64,000 nt of DNA from Thozetella sp. PMI_491 (Eukaryota > Ascomycota > Sordariomycetes > Chaetosphaeriales > Chaetosphaeriaceae): assembly GCA_021432635.1 (NCBI GenBank), contig MU270027.1:186001-250000 (forward strand), in the 5' to 3' direction. A program made the translations under genes and the position numbers. How positions within the stretch are numbered: position 1 is the first letter of the stretch; each line of letters starts with the position of its first letter. Below, piece after piece: positions 13,601 through 23,021 of the stretch. Below the pieces are notes generated by a model. That model made no database searches. It saw only the letters and a program-made list of their open reading frames with translations, and had not been told where the DNA came from.

Positions 13601-14191
13601 GATCGATCGATCACGGCCTCACTGCACGGCTTGCGTGCCCTTGTCCCATCTGACTGACACCCTTCGCCCATATCACTCCTCTCTGGCCGAGGTCGCCCTG
13701 CTTGACCCGGTTCATTTGGCAACCTACTTGGCCCCTCTGCACCGCCCGGTCCGTCTGTTTGGTGCCATAAAAGGCAGCTCAGCAACCTAGCATATAACCG
13801 CCCGATCCGAGGCCGAGGTGCTCCAGCGCCGATTCCCATCCTGGCCAGCTGCCACCTCATCCCCCGGAGTCCTCGTCCTCGCCGTCGGATCACCGGCGAG
13901 AGCATCGCCGCGGCAGAAATCCCTTGCCTGTAGCTATTTTAGGACACAGTCAGGCTGGCGATCCAATCCGTCTCTCGTTGGCCCACAGACGCAGCCCGAA
14001 GCTGGTCTGACACCGACGCTTCGGAGCTATCTACCAGTCCGCCCCGCGACCCACCAGAGACCCGAAACGGCGACCACAGCGGGGGCCACGAGGCGGCCGA
14101 CGACAAGAACGGGGTGCGGCACCGGGAAGAGTCCCGTAGTCGTCAATGTCAGGGTCCCCGCGGCCACGACAGCGAAGGGGCACAGGACTCG

Positions 14192-16003
14192 ATGTTGCAG
14201 AGGGGACATGCGCCTCGCCCTGCTTCTTCCCGCCGCTCCTCCCAATCCCCGCCAAAGCAGACGTCGTCTCCGCCCTCCTCGCAACCAGGGCTCACTCGGC
14301 GCGATGATGGCTTCGGCCACGCGTCACCTGAGCTAGGCAGGTACCCGACAGCTGACGGTGATGAGCGGCCGATGCCGGGTGCTCTCCGCTCCTCGGGCGT
14401 CCACGATATCCTCAACCCAACAGACCTGGGCAGTCCTTCGGCGAGGTCCTCGCCCTCTCGTACACGAACCTCTTTGGAAGGACAGCGGCCCAGACCCGCG
14501 ATGGGTTCTCGGCCGTACGGAGACAGTGGCTCACCCTTCACCACTCACACAGTGCCTCCTCCGCCCCCTCCACAACAAGGGGCGCCACCGCCAGCCCATT
14601 TCGGCATGCCGCCAACACCAACAGGTCCTGGAGAGCCTCCTTCTGTGCCTGGGCGAGATTCGCCAGGAGCTAGCCACCCTTATCCACCGCCCCTTGGGCG
14701 CCGTATCTTGACGCCGCGGTCGCCGCGAGTTACCAGCCTCAGCCGAGCAGCGACGAGGTCTGTAGAAGCCCCCCATGCGCTACCACTTCCACCACCAGCC
14801 CCGCGATCTACAGTCCCTCCTCATGATATCTCGCCCCTCGGAGGCCCTCCCTCACTCCCCGGTCATCCCTTTCACGGGCACTCCCATGGCCCGGGACGGC
14901 CACCATCAACCGGGAACGAGCCAGGAGTGACTCGGTCACTATCGCAGCCAATCATCAGCCAACCGCGTCCCTTGGGACAGCCTCAAGAATCAAACCCGGG
15001 CAGCGCGGGCCGAGACCAGGGCGTTAGGCCTATTCTCTTCTCTCCCGCACCCCAGTACCCGCCTTCGGCGCCGCCAAGAGGCCCGCCGCTGGGGCCGCCA
15101 GCAGGAGACCACCGGTGGGGAAGCATGAGCTCGATGCCGATAGGGATGTCCGGGGCCCGGACGATTGCGGTTGCTGAGGGACAGCATGTCTTGACCATCA
15201 CGCCAACACACGGAGAGGAGATCGTGGTCCCTGTAGACATGCACCAGGCGTCGAAACAGGCGGACGAGAAAAGACAGCGGAACGCGGGGGCATCAGCCAG
15301 GTTCAGGCAGCGGAAGAAGGAGCGGGAGAAGGAGCAGCAGGTTGGGATGCAGAGGCTAGAGTCCCTCAACCGAGAGGTTGAGAAGAGACTTCGGGAGGTG
15401 GAGATCGAGCGCGACTTCTATCGAAACGAGCGGAACCGATACCGCAACCTGGTAGCCCAGACGCCGGGCATCAGCGAGTATGCTGAGCGGGCCCCGCCGA
15501 GCCCGACACGGTCGTCGCGGAGTGCCGAGTCCTTCCCGGCCGACAACAGCCCCTTGGCCGGGCCGTCTGCGACCGTACATCACCCGCAGCATCTAGGGCA
15601 CCCGCACCCACCGCCATTTGACCCTCTGGCGGCAGAGCGGCCAGCGAGACGGCGAAGGACAGACCCAGAACCGCACTTCACGACGCCTTCGTATGGTCCG
15701 CCGACGACTCTTCCTCCGATCCCCGCGCAGCCTTACGGCGTATCTTCCTCGCCCCATCCATCCCCGCACGGCTCAGCTGGCTCCGCGCGGCTTCCGCCTC
15801 TCCGGTTTGACCAACCCTCGCCATCTCCCGAATACCAACTGCCGCCTAGTACTGGGCACTCCGCGCCCTCATTACCACCACCTCCCGTCCCCTTGTCTCA
15901 GCAACCCCATCACTCCCAATACCCGGCTTGGAGTAGGCCACCCCAAGAAACTGGCTGGGCCACCGAGCCGCCGAGAGGGCCACCGGAAAGAGGCCCGAGG
16001 TGA
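14192..16003 (+). CDS. bZIP transcription factor, Pro/Ser-rich
   Basis: A single long exon of 603 codons from the first in-frame ATG. Residues about 360-377 form a bZIP basic region (KRQRNAGASARFRQRKKE) with the canonical Asn364 and Arg372 spaced N-x7-R. A charged amphipathic helix to about residue 420 follows; its heptads use L, V, I and Y rather than only leucine. The rest is low-complexity Pro/Ser/Gly sequence with a GVHDILNPTDL motif near the N-terminus, typical of fungal nuclear regulators. It should bind DNA as a dimer in the nucleus; targets are unknown. The open frame continues 5' of this ATG, without another ATG, to an in-frame TAG at 13940. The extra sequence looks coding and intron-acceptor-like CCCACAG ends near 13988, so an upstream exon carrying the true start is possible. 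The very long upstream gene-free region suggests complex regulation (inference). Confidence 0.88.
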   Translation: MLQRGHAPRPASSRRSSQSPPKQTSSPPSSQPGLTRRDDGFGHASPELGRYPTADGDERPMPGALRSSGVHDILNPTDLGSPSARSSPSRTRTSLEGQRPRPAMGSRPYGDSGSPFTTHTVPPPPPPQQGAPPPAHFGMPPTPTGPGEPPSVPGRDSPGASHPYPPPLGRRILTPRSPRVTSLSRAATRSVEAPHALPLPPPAPRSTVPPHDISPLGGPPSLPGHPFHGHSHGPGRPPSTGNEPGVTRSLSQPIISQPRPLGQPQESNPGSAGRDQGVRPILFSPAPQYPPSAPPRGPPLGPPAGDHRWGSMSSMPIGMSGARTIAVAEGQHVLTITPTHGEEIVVPVDMHQASKQADEKRQRNAGASARFRQRKKEREKEQQVGMQRLESLNREVEKRLREVEIERDFYRNERNRYRNLVAQTPGISEYAERAPPSPTRSSRSAESFPADNSPLAGPSATVHHPQHLGHPHPPPFDPLAAERPARRRRTDPEPHFTTPSYGPPTTLPPIPAQPYGVSSSPHPSPHGSAGSARLPPLRFDQPSPSPEYQLPPSTGHSAPSLPPPPVPLSQQPHHSQYPAWSRPPQETGWATEPPRGPPERGPR

Positions 16004-17795
16004 AGGCGTGGAAACACAACCTCGTCGCCTCTGACCATCATCCTGGGGAATGGGGGAGGAGAGGAGGGGGCAACATTACACTACTGTCATCGTTCGTTTC
16101 GCCTTCTACGCGTGCAATATCATATCGAATATACCCTATATCGGCGTTCCCGGGAGCAAAAAGCAGACGACAGCACCACTCAGGTCAACGGTCGGACAGT
16201 ACACCATTCTCCAAATATCTCGCTCTCAAGACTGGAAATATACAGGTAGCAGCTCCTTTGTTTTGGGTTGGGTTGGGGAATAGAGGATCCTTCTCGTTTT
16301 TACTCGGGCGACTGAGGAGAGAATTATTCCATCGCAAAAAAGTCGGGGGACGGAGTTCGTCTCATTTTTCTTGGCTCCTTTGTCGAGTTCTTGTGCATCC
16401 GGGCAGACGGGAAAGATCAGATCATCTATAGTCGATTTCGGAGTTGAGGCATACCCCCATCCTGCTTGCTTTGCTACCTTATTATTAGTACTACTACTAC
16501 TACCTACTAACACTACTATACCCCTTCTGATCCCCTCTACTTATTAAAGCGAACACTCCTCGACGGATTCTTTCCCCTCTCCTAGAATCTCCATTACCCC
16601 ATCGACACCTCCGCGTCCTCCTCCCGTCCGCCTCCCCCGTTTCTCTAGCTATCTGTACCGTTGGAAGCATTCAGCGCGGGAATTGGAACAGGGTCAAGGG
16701 CTTGCAGCCTGCATGGCTGGCTATCCCGTGTGTGTGTTCTTGGTTTTTCTTCCCGGGCGGTCACGGCAAGGTGTTGCGGTGTTACACTGAGTTACACTGG
16801 TTTGGAGGCATACCGCCTTGGTTGTTTGAAATCTGTTCTGTAGTCGCAAGACCCTAGATACCACTATCACCCAGAATGAATTGGATTATCGCTTTTGCAA
16901 GCATTCTCGTTGCCTAGTGCGTAGCCCGCTTGTCTGCTTGCGGTCAGTTGGGTCCCAAGTGTCAGCACGCCCCTCGTTGAGCTCTGAGCGCCCAAGGCCC
17001 CCTCCCCCGGCAGAATGATGAGGGGCAAGCCTCTTGCTCGTATTCAACCTCTGCAGCATCCCCTATTTTCACATCAGAGATGGATGGACACGCCGCTCAC
17101 TCGACGGCAGGCAGATAGGTCAGGGGTACTGGGGTACTGGGGGAGCATCATTAGGTAGGAGGAGGGGTGGGACTCGATTTAGGAAGGGGTGTGCGCTCTT
17201 CGGGGGTGAAGAGGACGACCAAATTAGAAAACACTAACAAAGGCATCACATTTGGAAGTTAATTGCGCTAGCCACCCCGGAATACGGCCGCGTCGCTACT
17301 CGCTACCGAGGTGCCGGAACCAGGCCAACAACATGGCCGCCGCTCAGCATTGGGTCGCCGAATAAGAGGCACCCAGCTGGATGCCAATGGTGGCGACCCT
17401 AGGTTGAGGGATCAGCCTCGCCCCGAGCCAATACCAATTTGGCCGAGTGCCTACGCCAATCCGCAACCCCCCGGCAAGCCCCCTTCAGGAGTCACGAGTC
17501 ACGATAACAGGGCGTCGGAGATGGGCTACCAGGTAGTCAGGGTAACTGTCGAAAGTGATATTTGATCCTGTCTATCCATCCAACTGCCGAGCTGGAGCGC
17601 CACTATGCGAGGCCCCTGGAAGGCCTGACACGAGCGCCACGGACACTCGCCGTCCCAGAGCACCGAGACTTTTGTGCGTAGGCATCCCGTCTTGGTTGGC
17701 CACCAGAGAACGCGGCAAGCACTCGCATTTACACACCGCAATTGTGCTCCCCCGCCACTTTCCAGGCTAGGGCTCCATCTGCCAGCCTCATTGCT
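16004..17795. other. Intergenic region between bZIP and MFS genes
   Basis: About 1.8 kb without a supportable gene. It should hold the bZIP 3' untranslated region and, being between two convergent genes, the MFS 3' end. A short (TAC)n-like run lies near 16488-16508. Nothing else was recognised. Confidence 0.5.
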
Positions 17796-19766
17796 CTAGT
17801 GCATGTCGTCTTCCTTCTTGCCGTCCGCCGCCGACGTCAGACCGGTCTGGCTCTCTCCGCCAGAGGTCGAGCCTGTGTCAGCCGCGGCCGAAGCCGACCT
17901 CCTCGCCTCATGGCCATCGCTTCGGGGCCGTAGGCCAGCCTGCCGCCCGAGGGCTTCCGTCCCCTGCTTCTCCTCGTCTTGGACACTCGGGCGCTGGGGG
18001 TTGGGGGCGAAACGCGAGCGGGTGCGGATTTGTTTGCCCCACCAGTAAAAGCAGAACGGGATGATGGCGAGCAAGCAGGCGACGCCGCCGACGAGGGAGC
18101 CACCACCCCCAACCCCGAGGGCGGTGAACATCTGGTTGGTGAAGAGGGGTGCCGCAGACGCGACAGCGGACCGCACCACCGTGTTAGCGGCAAGAGCAGA
18201 CGCCGCGTAAAGCAGGTAGGTGTCGACGAGGTAGCTAAGATATGACACAAAGATGAGCATCATGGCAGTCGTGAGGAAGACGCCTGCAAGTGTGGGCACG
18301 ATCCAGTGGACGGAGCTGCGGATGAAAACAATAGGGTCAGCAACAGCAGCGGCCAGACGTCTTGCAGCGCGACGACCTACGTATATTCACCCGCCCACGC
18401 GAGCCAAAAGTTACACGCGGCGAACGCGATGCCTCCTCCCATCGCTATGAACAGACGGTCTTCGGGCTCGAGAACGCCAGTGTCGATCAACCTCTGCTGC
18501 CGCCGCGAGTCCACCACGACGACTACTGCGCCCAACATGGCGCCCACAACAGTGCCCAACAGCGGTAGTTCGCCAACGCCGGCGTTCCAGCCTCTCTTTT
18601 CTTGAAAAATGATTGGATATATGGAAAAGAGCATATAGAGGAGTAAATACACGACAGACATGTACTAGACGATTGTCAGCAATTTATCGCCATTGGTGTC
18701 CATGGAGGTTTTAGACGCGTCTCGAGAGCAGGACTTGTGCTGGAAACGCCTTCGGGCATCCCCTCACTTCCTAGAATAGAATGCGTAGAGAGGGATAGAG
18801 AATCAGGCAGTACTTACCAAGGCGCACAGGAATGAGATGGGGTCGAATAGGATGACCCACGGCCTAGTCAGAGCGACTTTGTAGAGACCGACTAGGGACC
18901 GATCAGTGTCCTCGATGGGGGCCTTGACGTTCTCAAAGCCGGGCAGGCGGGCCCTACGGATGCGCTGCGCCTTGTTCTTGAGCACGATAGGTGCGTAGGT
19001 CTCGGGGATGGTGAGCATCAGCACGGCCGCGACACCACCGAGCCAAAGGGTCACGTAGAAGCTCCAGCGCCAGTCCTTGGTCATCTCCAGGAAGCCCGAG
19101 ATGACGGGACCTAGAGCCGGACCGACCCATACCATGCATGAGAAGGCGGCCAGAGCATTGCTCCGAGCCACGGGCCCCAACAGATCGGCGAGCACACCCG
19201 GTGCATTAGTGAGCGGGGCCGAGACGAAGGTGCCGGCAAGGAAGCGGCCGACTAGGAGAGCGCCAAAGTCTGGTGCGAAGGCGCACAGAAGCGTGAAAGC
19301 GAGGAAGCAGAAGAAGGAGACGTAGAAGACATAGCGGCGGCCGTAGAACTCGGACAGTGGGGCAAAGATGAGCGGGCCAGCGCAGTAGCCCAGCAGGAAG
19401 ACGGTGATGGTCAGGCCTGTGACCTCGAGCGATACGTCGAATTCTTGCGAGATGCTCTTGATTTTGGGGTCAGCAGGATCTTTGCGCCATAGAACAAGAG
19501 GGCACGGGTCTGAGAGGTGGTCCTACGCGGAAGCATCCCGACGGGCTAGAAGACGCAAAGGTTGCGGTGGTGACCAGGAGCACCGAGCATACTGTGATAT
19601 ACGACCGCCGTGCTATCGACCAGTTCATGGGGTTCTCGATGTCTCCCGGCGAAAAATCGAGGTGACCATCATCATTGAGGGTCGGCGGATCTTCCAACCG
19701 AAGATCATGCGTTCGGTAGGGCTTGGCCGTTGGGCGAGACAGGATCCGTGCTATATTCGACATCAT
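17796..19766 (-). CDS. MFS transporter, DHA1 (drug:H+ antiporter-1) type
   Basis: Four exons (19766-19527, 19456-18818, 18664-18381, 18315-17796) encode 560 residues with about 12 hydrophobic segments and cytosolic tails, a plasma-membrane exporter by family. Visible marks are the N-terminal ENPMNWS motif before the first membrane segment, SPSGCF at the end of TM1, the inter-TM2/3 loop EFYGRRY resembling MFS motif A, GRFLAGTFVSAPLTNAPGVLADL, and GPALGPVISGFL (antiporter motif C) in TM5. This pattern fits fungal polyamine/drug exporters; the substrate is not inferable. The C-terminal tail is charged (Arg/Glu/Ser-rich). Introns of 70, 153 and 65 bases keep all membrane segments in frame; the first uses an ATCAAG acceptor that is less canonical than nearby alternatives, but only this one restores the frame SISQEFDVS. 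The start is the first of two adjacent ATGs, right after a strongly C-rich leader. Confidence 0.9.
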
Positions 19767-19784
19767 GACATGGGCAGCCGAAGG

Positions 19785-19830
19785 GGGCGGGGGCGGGGAC
19801 GGAGGAGGGGGAGGAGGGGAGGAGGGGAGA
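19785..19830. promoter_or_regulatory. G-rich (C/T on coding strand) tract just 5' of the MFS start
   Basis: On the + strand this block has repeated runs of 4-5 G separated by 1-4 bases, enough for G-quadruplex formation. On the coding strand of the MFS gene it is a C/T tract ending about 20 bases before the ATG. Pyrimidine tracts before starts are common in fungal promoters; a quadruplex role is inference. Confidence 0.5.
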
Positions 19831-20877
19831 GCTATGTATATGCCATGGGAGGAAGACTGGGCTAGGCGGCCGAATTGCGAGCAAAAGGCTTGATAAAATT
19901 TGTAGATGGATAGAGAAGGGATCACGCACACAGAGACAGCGAATGCACGGGGTGGTGTGCTGCCGATGACCGCACATGACACAAGGCCCAACTCACGCAC
20001 AGCTCCATAATGGGAAGATTTAATCATGGCACTCCAGTAGCCAAAGCCCATTCCCTGTGTGTCGGCAGCAGCCAACGCAGGCAACATGGGTAACACGGGG
20101 AGGAGCAAGAGGAGGTCGGTTGGTAAGCAACGCAGGGGTCAGGCGCGATGATGTCAAAGATCGATTAGTCGTAGAACTGGTCCCGGCCCTAAGAGCATTT
20201 CTGCGAGACGAATGACGGAGCAAATGCTTATCACCTCCGAAGCCCCGACGAGAGCAAATACTAATAGTAAACCAATTTAATGGCCCCAGGTTTCCAGCGT
20301 TGTCCCTCAATAGCGGAGATTCCGGGGATTAGGTCTGCAGTCCCCCGGATGGCCAAGCCGGAGCCGCGGGCATGCACACCGGAGTGGCCCGGCTTGGCGC
20401 CCTGCCGGGGGTAGAAAAGCTTCCGAGCTGCCCGGAGAAGGAAACCCGTGATCCTCCGCCCACTCAATCTCCCCTCTCCCAGATGAAGAGCTAAGAAATG
20501 CAGCCGCAGCGTTGGGGAAAGGATAATCTGCCTAGGCGAAAGAGCATAATCGTCGATGGCGAGGCGCAAGGCACGGGGCAGCGACATCCGGAGGCTTCGG
20601 CGGCACGGAAGAGCGCGTGCCATGGCGGTCCACTTGGACGCAACACCGGGCCGAGGCGAGTCTGCACCTCTGCGTCCATAGCGCTGACCTCGCTGGGGAC
20701 GGTTATGACATGCTTCTGACCTCCCTCCTTCCTTTCGCCTTCCTCACCCCGCGCTAGTAACGTTTATGGGATGCGTTGGTTTCTTTGTAATCGTCAGGTG
20801 CCGCGTTCCGTAGGCATCCTCGCTTGGGGCTATTGTTGTTCCTTGTGAGTCATGGCGTAAAGAACCTCCTGATCTAA

Positions 20878-20905
20878 AAAAATAAAATAAAATAAAATAA
20901 AAAAG
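20878..20905. repeat. (TAAAA)n-like pentanucleotide tract
   Basis: Four or so TAAAA units flanked by A runs, in an otherwise GC-rich intergenic region. Confidence 0.85.
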
Positions 20906-21510
20906 AGCAGACAATGGCATTTAGCCTCAGGAAAGTGGCACAGCCCGGGCCATCGAGCGGGCCGACCGTATGGTCGTTTGAGCCAAAGAAGGGTAATTAT
21001 ACTCCCCGCTCCGTAGTGGAACAGGCAGGCTGCAGAGTACGATAGAGCGCCGGTCTGTTGGTTAGCGCAGGAATTAAAAAGCCACTGTTTTACGTTTACG
21101 ATTATGGATCATAAGAAAGGTGAAAATTGGCAATTGATCCAGACACGGAGGGCTCACAAGGCGAGCAGCGAGTCAAAAGAGCCAACGATGGACCAAAAGG
21201 ACCAGTAACCATCGTAAAGAGCCGTTTACTCCTTTTCAGGCCCGGCCGCTGTTTCGTACAGTGAGTACGTTGCACACTCTCGAGAAGGTCGATCCATCCA
21301 TCGAAGACGAGCAAGGTGATCCGTCAACCCCGCGCCCCAATTGCAATGCAACGAAGCAGAGCTTCCCGAAAGATGGCTTATTTTCTCGAAGTTCGAGCTG
21401 TGGCTTTCACAACCACACCCCTTGTGGCAGTTGGTAGCGCATGCAAGGCTACGGGCTTCTCCGGGGCAGGCAAGCACCAGGCTGTAATGCTCGAATCCGG
21501 TCGGGGGGGG

Positions 21511-21585
21511 NNNNNNNNNNNNNNNNNNNNNNNNNNNNNNNNNNNNNNNNNNNNNNNNNNNNNNNNNNNNNNNNNNNNNNNNNNN
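21511..21585. other. Assembly gap (75 N)
   Basis: N run preceded by eight G and followed by five G, so it probably marks a G homopolymer that could not be sequenced through. Confidence 0.99.
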
Positions 21586-21962
21586 GGGGGTTCCGAAAAA
21601 ATAAAATAATTAAAAAAAAAAAAGTGGGCTTTCTTTTGTCTTCCTTTTGTATTTCTCTGGTTTATAGCCTCTCCGATAGATCAACGCTTTGGTCAGATGT
21701 TTGTTTGTTTTATTTTTGGGCTCCCATCCATCCGTGCGCGCGTCTTTGATCCCGGGGTCTAACCGTTGTTTCATTCGGTGGAATGTCGGCCGGCAGGTCC
21801 TTCCTGCACAGGTACCGCGGAAGTTGATTGCCGATAAGATAAGATTTGCCTGCCTAGGCCCCTCCAACGTCACTTCACTTGCTCACGGTCGTACTCTGCT
21901 GCATCAGGCATCAAGTCTCGACAACTCATCGTCCGAGGACCGTCTGGCACCTCTATCCCGCG

Positions 21963-23021
21963 ATGGATGATGCGCCGCGGTCGCCGAAACGCAGGCGTAT
22001 CCTGTCGTCAATCAACCCTCTTGGGAAAGATGGCGAAGAGGGAGAAGCGCGATCAAGACCACGCAGCGCCTCGCCTCATCGTCGCACCAGAAGCCAATCC
22101 CCGGCCAGCGAAGAAGGTGGCGACGACTCGCGACGCAAGCACAGATCTTCCAAGTTCCGATTCAAATCTCACCACAGATCCTCGCGATCCCGCAAGCACT
22201 CTAGCTCTCATCAATCGGTATGGGAAACGGAGGAAAAAGCGTCCAGGACGCCGCACAAGCGGGGCCGTCGCCATCACAAGCAACGTCACCGCTCCCCGAC
22301 CCCGCCACCCCAGGACGAGGCCAAAGACCCAGACCCGTTCTCCGAGCCGGTGCTAGACCCCGAGGCTGCCTTTCGTGAGTCGCTATTCGACGCTATGGCG
22401 GATGACGAGGGCGCTGCCTATTGGGAAGGCGTCTATGGCCAACCCATCCACACGTGGGCTGCGGAGCGTGATCGTGTCGGCCCCGATGGCGAGCTGGATC
22501 GTATGACCGATGACGAGTACGCTGCATATGTGCGGCAGAAGATGTGGGAGAAGACGCATCCTGGCATCATGGAGGAGCGCGAGAGGCGGGCGAGAGAGGC
22601 CGCCGAGCGTGAGCGCAAGGCCGAGGAGAGCCGCCGCATCCAGAAGGAGATGGAGCGGAGCCTGCGGCGCGGCGATCAGCGGAGACGCAAGAAGGCCGCC
22701 AGGGCGGATTGGGACGAGTACGAGGCCGCGTGGAAGCGCTGGGACGGCACTGTGGGCGAGATTCCGTGGCCGCTGCGGTCCGACCATGCGCGCGAGGTTG
22801 AGGCTGACACCGTGCGGGCCTTCTTTGTCAACGGCATCGATCTTGAAGAGCTCGGAGAGAAGGGTTTTGCCGCCAGGCTCAAAGAGGAGAGAGTACGGTG
22901 GCACCCCGACAAGATGCAGCAAAAACTTGGGGGTAAGGTCGATGCTGCCGTGATGAGAGACATCACGGCAATTTTCCAGACCATCGACAAGCTGTGGGAT
23001 GATACCCGGGCCAAGGCCTAA
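21963..23021 (+). CDS. NFKBIL1-like / J-domain-like RS-rich protein
   Basis: A single exon of 352 codons. Residues 1 to about 120 are Arg/Ser/His/Lys-rich with many RS and SP pairs, as in splicing-associated nuclear proteins. Residues about 195-265 form a highly charged helix or coiled coil (ERERRAREAAERERKAEESRR region). The C-terminal 60 residues (FAARLKEERVRWHPDKMQQ...VMRDITAIFQTIDKLWDDTR) match the C-terminus of NF-kappa-B-inhibitor-like 1 proteins, which resembles a J domain with WHPDK in place of HPD. In metazoans NFKBIL1 is linked to mRNA processing; the fungal role is untested. The chosen ATG (MDDAPRSPKRRR) begins the conserved part. The frame is open a further 84 bases 5' but that sequence looks like leader. 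Confidence 0.85.
   Translation: MDDAPRSPKRRRILSSINPLGKDGEEGEARSRPRSASPHRRTRSQSPASEEGGDDSRRKHRSSKFRFKSHHRSSRSRKHSSSHQSVWETEEKASRTPHKRGRRHHKQRHRSPTPPPQDEAKDPDPFSEPVLDPEAAFRESLFDAMADDEGAAYWEGVYGQPIHTWAAERDRVGPDGELDRMTDDEYAAYVRQKMWEKTHPGIMEERERRAREAAERERKAEESRRIQKEMERSLRRGDQRRRKKAARADWDEYEAAWKRWDGTVGEIPWPLRSDHAREVEADTVRAFFVNGIDLEELGEKGFAARLKEERVRWHPDKMQQKLGGKVDAAVMRDITAIFQTIDKLWDDTRAKA

Larger units (their letters stand above)
3200..14191. other. About 11-kb gene-free stretch upstream of the bZIP gene
   Basis: No coding gene could be supported over this stretch. Open frames here are short, occur equally on all frames and show no domain or splice continuity. What it does hold is simple sequence: a CA tract at 4991-5041, a C18 run at 5513-5530, a GA tract at 7601-7643 and many short G-runs. 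A TATA-like CATAAAAGG sits near 13766 and a triple GATC near 13600, so the end of the stretch probably includes the bZIP promoter and leader. The region may contain a long 5' untranslated region or non-coding RNAs that cannot be seen from sequence. Confidence 0.6.
19767..21962. other. Divergent intergenic region with an assembly gap
   Basis: Shared upstream region of the MFS gene (-) and the J-like RS protein gene (+). It contains the G-rich block 19785-19830, a (TAAAA)n-like tract near 20878-20905 and the 75-base gap at 21511-21585. No supportable gene. A tRNA-like fragment at about 21424-21505 was examined and rejected. Confidence 0.5.

Noticed and set aside
14114-14191. Starting the bZIP protein at the GTG codon at 14114
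   Set aside because: It is a GTG, not an ATG; the first in-frame ATG is at 14192. An upstream exon is possible but unproved.
20261-20623. 120-codon - frame between the MFS and J-like genes
   Set aside because: Arg/Leu-rich translation without a motif, and no neighbouring exon.
21424-21505. tRNA-like segment (AGTTGGTAGCGCATGC ... CTCGAATCC)
   Set aside because: D-loop and T-loop resemble a tRNA, but the T-stem and D-stem bases do not pair, the anticodon arm cannot be placed, and the 3' end runs into the gap. Possibly a relic, not a supportable gene.
21879-21962. Starting the J-like RS protein at 21879
   Set aside because: The extra residues are Cys/His/Leu-mixed leader-like sequence; the conserved protein begins at MDDAPRSPKRRR.
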